A DNA stretch of 7,091 nucleotides from an uncultured Collinsella sp. (GTDB taxonomy: Bacteria; Actinomycetota; Coriobacteriia; Coriobacteriales; Coriobacteriaceae). The position numbers and the translations under genes were made by a program. Where the stretch lies: contig USKL01000077.1 of assembly GCA_900555225.1 (NCBI GenBank), forward strand, positions 1 through 7,091, in the 5' to 3' direction. Under the pieces are notes generated by a model. The model saw only the letters and a list, made by a program, of their open reading frames with translations, was not told the origin of the DNA and made no database searches. This document shows, piece after piece, positions 1 through 5,859 of this stretch (position 1 is its first letter; each line of letters opens with the position of its first letter).

Positions 1-21
1 CATCTTGAACACCTCTCGCTC

Positions 22-1146
22 TTAACTAGGTGTCCAATTCATCATACCCACTCCATACCGTTCCTCGCGTTGCAGCCCGGCTGCCTCGGCTGCCTTTACG
101 CGGTTCTTGTCGATGTACATGTTTTTGTCGGCCTGGGAAAAGAGCTCGCGCATCGTAGGCGGTTCATCAAAATCACTGGAAAGCGCGTAGCCCACCGCAT
201 AGCTGATAGGCATGTCGGGGTGAGCCTCGGAATACTCGTTCACGTTCGCACGAACCCGAGCGAGACAGGACTCCACGGCAGCTCGATCGGCATCCCGCAG
301 CACCGCGATAAACTCATCGCCACCGTCGCGGCCCACAAAGCAGGTCTCGGACGCCACGCACCCCAGCTGCTGGGCAAAAGAACGGATGTATTCGTCGCCC
401 TTCTCGTGGCCAAAGTTGTTATTGACCGTATGCAGATTGTTAAGGTCGAAGACGCACACCGCAACGGGCGCCTCCGCGGAGACAGGCCGCTCCTGCCCCA
501 AGATCTCCTCGCACTTGTTCTTGTTGGGCAGTCCCGTGGCTTCGTCGAGATAGACTTTGCTCTGCAGCTCGCGGTTGAGCGCGGCAGTGCGCACCGCGCG
601 AACAAGTTCGACCGCAAAGGTCGCCACTAAACCCACGATGTCGATGATCACCAAGCCCTCGAGATAGTTGAGCGCCGACGCCTTCTCCTGAGAGTAGTCC
701 TCTGCGAGTCGTGTGGCATCGTCACAAATACCAAAGAACTCCTCGCTCATCGCGATGATATCGGTGTTCTCGTAGCCGACTTCGCGCACACGGGCAATCT
801 CGGCGCAAAGCTCATCAAAATAATTTGCAAGCTCGGTCATCTTTGCCTGATACTCGTCGTCGTCGAGACGGACGAGGTTGAGGTCGTCACTTCCGTAACG
901 CAAACCGTTGATGTATGAATCCACGGCCTTGAGCAGGTCGTCTTGAGGCTGGCCCGCGTCCTCGAGCTTAACGATTCGCTGCGTGGTGCCGCGCACCAGA
1001 CCGGCGTAGTTGACCACGCGCGCCGTGCCCTGGATATCGGAGACGAGCAGCATAACATTAATGAAGAAGAAGATGAGAACTGCCGTGAGCACCATCATGA
1101 GCAGGCGCACCGCCTGGCTGGCTTTCTTGGCGACAGAAGTATTCAC
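22..1146 (-). CDS. Membrane-bound GGDEF protein, probable diguanylate cyclase with PilJ-like sensor
   Basis: Probable sensor enzyme that makes c-di-GMP from two GTP at the inner face of the membrane. Seen in the 374-aa product: TM helix at about residues 15-36; an outer region of about 130 residues; a second TM at about 165-183; then a GGDEF domain from about 199 (DEATGLPN) to 360. The intact GGDEF motif is at 275-279, and the upstream block reads FDLNNLHTVNNNFGHEKGD, keeping the metal-binding Asp and GHxxGD. The outer region begins with YAGLVRGTTQRIVKLE (47-62), resembling the AGxxRxxxQR core of PilJ-type sensor domains. The inhibitory RxxD normally five residues before GGDEF is absent. I chose GTG at 1146 because GGGAG lies 7 nt upstream; the in-frame TTG at 1212 falls inside a likely -35 box. 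No EAL domain is present. The gene is monocistronic or the last in its unit; the signal sensed is unknown. Confidence 0.88.
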   Translation of the reverse strand: MNTSVAKKASQAVRLLMMVLTAVLIFFFINVMLLVSDIQGTARVVNYAGLVRGTTQRIVKLEDAGQPQDDLLKAVDSYINGLRYGSDDLNLVRLDDDEYQAKMTELANYFDELCAEIARVREVGYENTDIIAMSEEFFGICDDATRLAEDYSQEKASALNYLEGLVIIDIVGLVATFAVELVRAVRTAALNRELQSKVYLDEATGLPNKNKCEEILGQERPVSAEAPVAVCVFDLNNLHTVNNNFGHEKGDEYIRSFAQQLGCVASETCFVGRDGGDEFIAVLRDADRAAVESCLARVRANVNEYSEAHPDMPISYAVGYALSSDFDEPPTMRELFSQADKNMYIDKNRVKAAEAAGLQREERYGVGMMNWTPS

Positions 1147-1185
1147 AAGTTCACTCCCAAAATGACAAAAGCACAGGTAGTACGC

Positions 1186-1212
1186 AGTGTACTGAAATTC
1201 ACGTGAGGTCAA
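1186..1212 (-). promoter_or_regulatory. Candidate promoter of the GGDEF gene
   Basis: Reading the minus strand, TTGACC (1212-1207) is followed after 15 nt by TACACT (1191-1186). These match 5/6 and 4/6 of the sigma-70 consensus, although the spacer is shorter than the usual 17. Transcription would begin near 1179, leaving a leader of about 33 nt before the GTG at 1146. A small inverted repeat, AGTAC-GCAGT-GTACT (plus strand 1179-1193), overlaps the -10 and start point and could be an operator. Assigned by eye only. Confidence 0.35.
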
Positions 1213-1223
1213 CTCTACCAGAT

Positions 1224-1241
1224 GATTTTTCTAGGACGGGG
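1224..1241 (+). repeat. Dispersed 18-nt motif, copy 1
   Basis: GATTTTTCTAGGACGGGG lies in the gap between lysR and the GGDEF gene. It matches 16 of 18 positions of a second copy at 5814-5831 (consensus GATTTTTCTRGGRCGGGG). The preceding bases (GAT here, GAC there) also align. The first bases form one arm of an imperfect inverted repeat, GATGATT (1221-1227) with AATCATC (1249-1255), sitting just after the lysR stop codon; there is no U-tract, so it is not a convincing terminator. Function unknown. Confidence 0.5.
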
Positions 1242-1265
1242 ATTAAAGAATCATCGACACGATAG

Positions 1266-2144
1266 CTATTTGAGAAGTTGTGCCATGGCGTTGACGAATT
1301 TTTGGACTTGGAGGGTGGGCTCGAGCGGGTAGTGCAGAAAGACCGGCACCTCGCGGCCGCACAGGAACGGCACGCCCACAAAGGCTGGGTGCACCCCCGA
1401 CCACGCTCCGCAGGTGAGCACCGCGTCGCCCTTTTCTTCCGCCTCGTTAAAGAGCGCAAAGTCAAAGCTGTCCACATCGATCACGTCCACGCCGCCGTCT
1501 GCCAACAGATCGATACGCAGGCTGTCCATAGCGTCGTTGCCGTGGCGGAGCACGCGCAGGCGCATGCCCTCTAAGTCGGCAACCGTGATGCGCGTCTTGC
1601 GCGCCAGCGGGCTCGTACGCGGCAGGTCGATATAAAACGGCACGTTGACAATGCGGAGCTTTTGGCAGGCATCACCCCAGCGTGGGGTCGAAAAACTCGA
1701 CTGCACTACATCCACCTCGCGACCAAGGCTGCGCATGACGGTCTCGCGCTCGTCATAGAGGTCGCTTACCGGTACGATCTCAAATCGCAGCGACGGTTCC
1801 AGATCGTGAATGTCCGACCACATCGACAGCGTTTGGCGCCCCGGGCACATCATCGACACGCCCAGACGCACGGCACCGCCATCGCCCGCCGCGCGTCTGG
1901 CACGGCGCAGCGCGTCCTCGGACTGCCGCATGATCGAGCGCGCGTCGTCCACCAGCAGGGCGCCGGCCGGCGTCACCTTGACACCCGAGTGCGAGCGCTC
2001 GAACAGCGTGATGCCGAACTCGGCCTCGAAGCCCGACACCTGCTTGACGAGTGCCGGGGTCGACACGCGCAATTTTGCCGCCGCACGCGAGAAGCTTCCC
2101 AGCTCCGCGGCGGCCGATATGGCCTCAAGTCGTCGATCGTACAC
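1266..2144 (-). CDS. LysR-type transcriptional regulator
   Basis: DNA-binding regulator, probably controlling the divergent SDR-MFS-Gfo/Idh operon in response to a small-molecule effector. The 292-aa product has the family's N-terminal winged helix-turn-helix at about residues 4-62: FSRAAAKLRVSTPALVKQV at 18-36, then LFERSHSGVKVTPAG. A linker helix follows, and a periplasmic-binding-protein-like effector domain starts near residue 88 (AVRLGVSM) and runs to the C-terminus. The length is normal for the family. I preferred the GTG at 2144, with GGGAG 6 nt upstream, over an in-frame ATG at 2177 that lacks a Shine-Dalgarno sequence and would add 11 residues ahead of a fold that normally starts near the N-terminus. 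The divergent arrangement with a 232-bp shared region is typical of LysR regulators acting on the neighbouring operon; that target and the effector are inferences. Confidence 0.92.
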   Translation of the reverse strand: MYDRRLEAISAAAELGSFSRAAAKLRVSTPALVKQVSGFEAEFGITLFERSHSGVKVTPAGALLVDDARSIMRQSEDALRRARRAAGDGGAVRLGVSMMCPGRQTLSMWSDIHDLEPSLRFEIVPVSDLYDERETVMRSLGREVDVVQSSFSTPRWGDACQKLRIVNVPFYIDLPRTSPLARKTRITVADLEGMRLRVLRHGNDAMDSLRIDLLADGGVDVIDVDSFDFALFNEAEEKGDAVLTCGAWSGVHPAFVGVPFLCGREVPVFLHYPLEPTLQVQKFVNAMAQLLK

Positions 2145-2376
2145 GTCAATCTCCCGTTTTCGCGTCTGTGGCCACATGATGCCACAGGGGGTTGTTTTCG
2201 CAGGTCACGCGCTCAATTGAGAAAAACTGCATCGCACGGTGTAAACCTACGGTTAACGCCATTCTAACAAATATGCAATTCACCTGCGCAAATGCAAAGC
2301 ATACGATAACCAGCGAAAACCACGTGGGTCGCTTAATGGGAGCGGCCCACGGGGAGGCACAAGAAGGGAAGTTCCT
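2145..2376. promoter_or_regulatory. Divergent control region between lysR and the SDR operon
   Basis: This is the expected binding region for the LysR protein. Visible elements: an inverted repeat CTGTGGC-8-GCCACAG (2166-2187) in the lysR leader; a perfect 10-bp palindrome CTCAATTGAG (2212-2221); AACC-TAC-GGTT (2244-2254); and ATGC-AAA-GCAT (2292-2302). Two weak sigma-70-like candidates face the SDR gene: TTGAGA-17-TGTAAA (2217-2245) and TTCACC-17-TACGAT (2279-2307). For lysR, a TAGAAT -10 is possible at 2266-2261 with no good -35. I cannot tell which elements are used. The stretch is visibly more AT-rich than the flanking genes. Confidence 0.5.
2323..2351 (+). promoter_or_regulatory. Stem-loop in the SDR operon leader
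   Basis: CGTGGGTCGCT (2323-2333) pairs with AGCGGCCCACG (2341-2351): 11 bp including one U-G pair, with a 7-nt loop TAATGGG. It ends about 11 nt before the ribosome binding site of the SDR gene (AAGAAGGGA, 2361-2369; ATG at 2377). No U-tract follows, so it is not an intrinsic terminator. It could stabilise the mRNA 5' end, affect translation, or be an operator read as DNA. Confidence 0.55.
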
Positions 2377-3258
2377 ATGAGCAACTGGCTTAAGCTCGAG
2401 GGCGATGTCTGCGCCGTTACCGGCGCACTCGGCGGTATGGGCGTCGAGATTTGCCGCGAGTTCGCCCGCAACGGCGCCAACGTCGTCCTGCTCGATCTGG
2501 ACGAGGAAAAGGTCAAGGCTGCAGCCGCCGACCTCGCCGCCGAGTTTGGTATCCACGCCGAGGGCTACAAGATGAATGCCACCGACGAGGCCGAGGTTCA
2601 GGCCGCCGTCGATGCCACCATCGCCGACTTCGGCCGCGTCGACGTTCTCGTCAACACCGCCGGCATCCTGCGCTTCGCCGCCATGGAGGACCTGCCGCTG
2701 AGCGACTGGGAGCAGGTGCTCAACGTCAACCTCACCGGCTACTTCATCACCTCGCAGCGCTTTGGTCGCGAGATGATCAAGGCCGGCCAGGGCCGCCTGG
2801 TGCACATCTCGACCGTTGCCAGCCACTCCCCCGAGACGTTCTCGGGCGTGTACAGCTCCACCAAGGCCGGCGTCAACATGATGTCCAAGATGCTGGCTGC
2901 CGAGTGGGGCCCCTACGGCGTGCGCTCCAACTGCGTCGAGCCCTGCTTCGTTAAGACCCCCATGTCGGCAAGCTTTTACGCCGACCCCGAGGTCGAGAAG
3001 AGCCGCAGCCGCCTCATCGCCACGCGTCGCATCGGCGAGGTCAGCGATATCGCCAACGCCGTCATGTTCCTGGCGTCCAAGCGCTCGGACTTTACCACCG
3101 GCGACGCCATCAAGGTCGATGGTGGTTTCTCCAATATGATGGGCGACCTCACCGCCAAGCCCGGCGGCCGCCGAGCCTTTGCCGACAACTACCTCAAGAA
3201 CAAGGGTGTCGAGCTCTGGTCCGATGAGTCCGGCGTCGCAAAGCCGACTGACCAGTAA
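2377..3258 (+). CDS. Short-chain dehydrogenase/reductase (SDR, classical type)
   Basis: Cytoplasmic NAD(P)-dependent oxidoreductase acting on an alcohol or carbonyl group; substrate unknown. In the 293-aa product, the Rossmann nucleotide loop is TGALGGMG (15-22), Asp40 at the end of the second strand favours NAD over NADP, and NTAG is at 93-96. Asn118 and the Tyr159-x-x-x-Lys163 pair (YSSTK) supply catalytic residues. The usual catalytic Ser, 13 residues before the Tyr, falls on Thr146, with Ser145 adjacent. The standard fold ends near DGGF (248-251); about 42 further residues form a C-terminal tail longer than in most classical SDRs. The ATG is supported by GAAGG 9 nt upstream. First gene of a three-gene operon, divergent from lysR and followed by a transporter, so it probably acts on the imported compound or its product. 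Codon use is strongly GC3-biased. Confidence 0.92.
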   Translation: MSNWLKLEGDVCAVTGALGGMGVEICREFARNGANVVLLDLDEEKVKAAAADLAAEFGIHAEGYKMNATDEAEVQAAVDATIADFGRVDVLVNTAGILRFAAMEDLPLSDWEQVLNVNLTGYFITSQRFGREMIKAGQGRLVHISTVASHSPETFSGVYSSTKAGVNMMSKMLAAEWGPYGVRSNCVEPCFVKTPMSASFYADPEVEKSRSRLIATRRIGEVSDIANAVMFLASKRSDFTTGDAIKVDGGFSNMMGDLTAKPGGRRAFADNYLKNKGVELWSDESGVAKPTDQ

Positions 3259-3270
3259 ACCAACCTGACA

Positions 3271-3301
3271 GGGAGGCCCCGCGGACACGCCCGCTCCTCC
3301 C
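3271..3301 (+). promoter_or_regulatory. Intra-operon stem-loop between SDR and MFS genes
   Basis: GGGAGG (3271-3276) can pair with CCTCCC (3296-3301), and inside it GCGG (3281-3284) with CCGC (3291-3294), giving a two-tier hairpin with an internal loop. No U-tract follows, so read-through into the transporter gene is expected. The MFS ATG at 3325 has a weak, purine-rich ribosome binding site (GAAAGAG, 3314-3320). Confidence 0.4.
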
Positions 3302-3324
3302 CCGTATCGATTAGAAAGAGTCCA

Positions 3325-4581
3325 ATGGCTTCCACCAACTCCAACAAGGGTCGCGCTGTCGTGCTTTCCGCCGCGTGCGTCACCATGTTCTTCATCAGCT
3401 CCATCGCGCTGTATTCCGTCGTAAGCAAGAACCTGCTCGCCGTCTACCCCGAGTGGTCCAGCGCCCTTACCTGGGCTTTCCCGGTCTTTCAGACCATCAT
3501 GGCTGTGACGGGCATCTTCGCCGGCCGCATCTCCGATAAGATCGGCCCGCGCAACGTCGTGATCGCCGCCGCCGTGTGCTACGGCCTGGGCTGGTTCATG
3601 TCCGGCACCGTCACCGAGCCGTGGCAGTTCTACCTGTGGTTCTCGCTCGTCGCCGCCATCGGCAACGGCCTGGGCTACAACCCGGCGCTCACCACCGGCC
3701 AAAAGTGGTTCATCGACAAGAAGGGTCTCGCCTCTGGCATCACCCTGGCCGCTTCGACCGCCGGCCCCGCCGTGCTGTCCCCAGTGCTCGCCTCGCTGCT
3801 CATCCCGAGCCTGGGCATCTTTGGCGCCCTTAAGGCACTCGGCGTCATCTTCTTTGTGACGATCGCCGCCTCCGCCCTGTTCCTGAAGGCTCCCGAGGCC
3901 GGTTGGCTGCCCGAGGGCTTCGAGGCCCCCAAGGGCGGCGCGCACGCCGGCACCTTCGGCGACCTCACCCCGGGCGAGATGGTCAAGACCCCGCGCTTCT
4001 GGGTCCTCATCGTCACCTTCGCCTTTGCCGCCACCGCGGGCACCCTGCTCGTGGGCAAGGTTGCCTCCATCGCCGCCGTCCAGCTCTTCGCCGACCCCAC
4101 GAGCGCCGCGGCCGTCGCCCTCGGCGGTGTGGTGGTCTCCGTCAACACCTGCGCCAACCTGGTCGGCCGTCTGTCCTTTGGTCAAATCATCGACAAGCTC
4201 GGGGCCTACAAGTCGCTGCTCATCAGCCTTGTCGTCACCATCGTCGCGCTCGTCATCATGTCGATGAGCTTTACACAGAGCATGTTCTTTGTCGCACTCG
4301 CCCTGCTTGGCTTTAGCTTTGGCGCCCTGCTCGTCATCTACCCGCCGCTCACCGGTGGCGCCTTCGGCACCAGCAACATCGGCGTCAACTACGGCATCAT
4401 GTTTTTGGGCTACGCCGCTTCCACCTGGATCAGCCAGCCCATCACCGCTGTGCTGTATCACGCCGAGGCCGGCAGCGCCGCCTACCAGCAGTCCTTCTAC
4501 GGCGCCATTGTGATCGCCGCCATCGCCGTCGTGCTCACCGTCTACATGATGGTCTCCGACAGCAAGAAGAAGTCCGCCTAG
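3325..4581 (+). CDS. MFS transporter, oxalate:formate antiporter (OFA) type
   Basis: Inner-membrane secondary transporter, presumably bringing in the substrate of the two neighbouring oxidoreductases. The 418-aa product has about twelve hydrophobic helices in two halves. The MFS loop motif GRISDKIGPR is at 67-76, with its second-half counterpart GRLSFGQIIDKLG at 281-293. Features recalled for the OFA branch are KWFIDKKGLASGI (127-139), an EAGWLPEGF segment at the start of the central loop, and FGTSNIGVNYG (347-357). OFA members typically move small carboxylates, often by exchange, but the family is mostly uncharacterised, so the name does not prove oxalate or formate as substrate. Length is normal, and a short Lys-rich C-terminus (SKKKSA) follows the last helix. 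It lies 66 nt after the SDR gene and 69 nt before the Gfo/Idh gene. I see no frameshift or truncation. Confidence 0.9.
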   Translation: MASTNSNKGRAVVLSAACVTMFFISSIALYSVVSKNLLAVYPEWSSALTWAFPVFQTIMAVTGIFAGRISDKIGPRNVVIAAAVCYGLGWFMSGTVTEPWQFYLWFSLVAAIGNGLGYNPALTTGQKWFIDKKGLASGITLAASTAGPAVLSPVLASLLIPSLGIFGALKALGVIFFVTIAASALFLKAPEAGWLPEGFEAPKGGAHAGTFGDLTPGEMVKTPRFWVLIVTFAFAATAGTLLVGKVASIAAVQLFADPTSAAAVALGGVVVSVNTCANLVGRLSFGQIIDKLGAYKSLLISLVVTIVALVIMSMSFTQSMFFVALALLGFSFGALLVIYPPLTGGAFGTSNIGVNYGIMFLGYAASTWISQPITAVLYHAEAGSAAYQQSFYGAIVIAAIAVVLTVYMMVSDSKKKSA

Positions 4582-4589
4582 TTTTACCG

Positions 4590-4620
4590 ATGCGACAAAG
4601 GGGCAGCCCCTTTGTCGCAT
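4590..4620 (+). promoter_or_regulatory. Perfect 14-bp stem-loop between MFS and Gfo/Idh genes
   Basis: ATGCGACAAAGGGG (4590-4603) pairs without mismatch with CCCCTTTGTCGCAT (4607-4620) around a CAG loop. It starts 8 nt after the MFS stop codon. The bases after it (TCCACCGG) contain no U-tract, so it is not a standard intrinsic terminator. It could protect the 3' end of upstream mRNA, lower expression of the third gene, or belong to a dispersed palindrome family. Confidence 0.7.
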
Positions 4621-4650
4621 TCCACCGGCCACCAGTATTAAGGAGTCGAA

Positions 4651-5691
4651 ATGTCTGAGCTCAACCCCGTCCGCATTGCCGTTATCGGCGCCGGCGCCAT
4701 GGGCCGCAACCACATCCGCTTTGTCACCGAGGAGCCCGAGGCCGAGCTCGTCGCCATCGCCGACGCCTTTGAGGGCGCCCGCGCCACGGCCGAGGCCGCC
4801 GGCGTGCCGTTCTTTACCGATCCCGCCCAGATGATGGACGAGGTCAAGCCCGAGGCCGTCATCATCGCCACCCCCAACGACCTGCACCTGGGCGTTGCCC
4901 GCGAGGCCGTGAAGCGCAACATCGTGCCGCTGGTCGAAAAGCCGATCTCCAACGACCTCGAGGATGCCCAGGCCTTTGCCGCCGAGGCCGAGACCGCCGG
5001 CGTGCCCGTACTCGTGGGTCAGCACCGTCGCCACAATCCCTTCGTCAACAAGGCCAAGGAGATCATCGAGTCCGGCGAGCTGGGCAAGCTCACCGTGTCG
5101 AGCTTCCACTACATGATCTATAAGAATGACGAGTACTTCGATGTCGAGTGGCGCCGCAAGAAGGGTGCCGGCCCGATCCTGGTCAACCTGGTGCACGACG
5201 TCGACCTGCTCCGCTACCTGCTGGGCGAGCCCGTTGCCGTCCAGGGCATGCAGTCCAGCGCCGCCCGCGGTTTTGAGACCGAGGACTCCGCCGTGGTCAA
5301 CGTCCGTTTTGCCGATGGCGCGCTTGCGAGCATGACCATCTCCGACGCCACCGCCAGCCCCTGGAACTGGGAGGCCACCGCTCGCGAGGATCCGCAGTAC
5401 CGCCCCTTCGACGCCGACGCCTACTTTATTGGCGGAACCTTGGGTGCCCTTTCGCTGCCCCGCCTGCACCAGTTCTCCTACGACGGAGCCTCCAACTGGC
5501 ACAAGCCGCTGCAGATGGAGATTCCGGCCGTCGACCCGGCGCTGCCGCACAAGATGCAGCTCAAGCACTTTGTGAAGGTCGTTCGCCGCGAGGTCGAGCC
5601 CGTCGTGACCCCCGCCGACAACGTTAAGACGCTCACGCTGCTTAACGCCATCAAGGAGGCCGCCGAGACCGGCCAGCTCGTCGAGCTGTAA
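4651..5691 (+). CDS. Gfo/Idh/MocA family NAD(P)-dependent oxidoreductase
   Basis: Cytoplasmic dehydrogenase or reductase of the family that includes glucose-fructose oxidoreductase and inositol dehydrogenase; it probably acts on a sugar, polyol or cyclic hydroxy compound. The 346-aa product shows the Rossmann motif GAGAMG (13-18), Asp38 at the end of the second strand, and the family's EKP motif at 96-98, with Lys97 the likely catalytic residue. The C-terminal beta-sheet domain contains GQHRRHNP (123-130), NLVHDVDLLRYLLG (179-192) with His182 as the conserved histidine, and a SPWNWE segment. The Asp that sits four residues before this His in inositol dehydrogenases is Val178 here. Strong ribosome binding site AAGGAG, 5 nt before the ATG. 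Last gene of the operon, followed by an intrinsic terminator. Different in fold from the SDR, so it most likely catalyses a separate step of the same pathway. Confidence 0.93.
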   Translation: MSELNPVRIAVIGAGAMGRNHIRFVTEEPEAELVAIADAFEGARATAEAAGVPFFTDPAQMMDEVKPEAVIIATPNDLHLGVAREAVKRNIVPLVEKPISNDLEDAQAFAAEAETAGVPVLVGQHRRHNPFVNKAKEIIESGELGKLTVSSFHYMIYKNDEYFDVEWRRKKGAGPILVNLVHDVDLLRYLLGEPVAVQGMQSSAARGFETEDSAVVNVRFADGALASMTISDATASPWNWEATAREDPQYRPFDADAYFIGGTLGALSLPRLHQFSYDGASNWHKPLQMEIPAVDPALPHKMQLKHFVKVVRREVEPVVTPADNVKTLTLLNAIKEAAETGQLVEL

Positions 5692-5764
5692 TGCCTTAAG
5701 AGCGGCCGCGGCAGAAACCCCATGCCGAACCCCTCGGTCCGCCACAAATATGCCCCTCTTCTTT

Positions 5765-5799
5765 GCCCCGCGAGCAGCCTCCTGCCCGCGGGGCTTTTT
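5765..5799 (+). terminator. Rho-independent terminator of the SDR-MFS-Gfo/Idh operon
   Basis: GCCCCGCG (5765-5772) pairs with CGCGGGGC (5787-5794). After one A-C mismatch the stem continues as GCAG (5774-5777) with CTGC (5782-5785), leaving a CCTC loop. Five T residues follow at once (5795-5799). It lies 73 nt after the Gfo/Idh stop codon. Confidence 0.9.
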
Positions 5800-5813
5800 G
5801 CTACCTTAACGAC

Positions 5814-5831
5814 GATTTTTCTGGGGCGGGG
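5814..5831 (+). repeat. Dispersed 18-nt motif, copy 2
   Basis: GATTTTTCTGGGGCGGGG matches copy 1 (1224-1241) at 16 of 18 positions on the same strand. It begins 14 nt after the operon terminator's T-run. The sequences diverge just after the G-run. A weaker relative, TTTTGGGACGGG, occurs at 6038-6049 near the tex promoter. Confidence 0.5.
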
Positions 5832-5859
5832 GCTATTTTGCACCTCGGCTTGATTCGTT

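Noticed and set aside
70..630. Plus-strand open frame of 186 codons opposite the GGDEF gene
   Set aside because: The minus strand encodes a clear GGDEF domain; this frame has no motif or supported start.
1221..1255. GATGATT...AATCATC as a lysR terminator
   Set aside because: The stem is only about 7 bp with a long loop, and no U-tract follows in the lysR direction.
2146..5745. A 3.6-kb open frame on the minus strand opposite the whole SDR-MFS-Gfo/Idh operon (1199 codons)
   Set aside because: Its product is a low-complexity run of Gly, Asp, His, Val and Ala with no domain, and the three plus-strand genes are unmistakable. It is the shadow of strongly GC3-biased codons, which leave no stops in this antisense frame.
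5824..5832. G-rich run GGGGCGGGG as a possible G-quadruplex
   Set aside because: Only two G-runs are close together; four are needed for a simple quadruplex.
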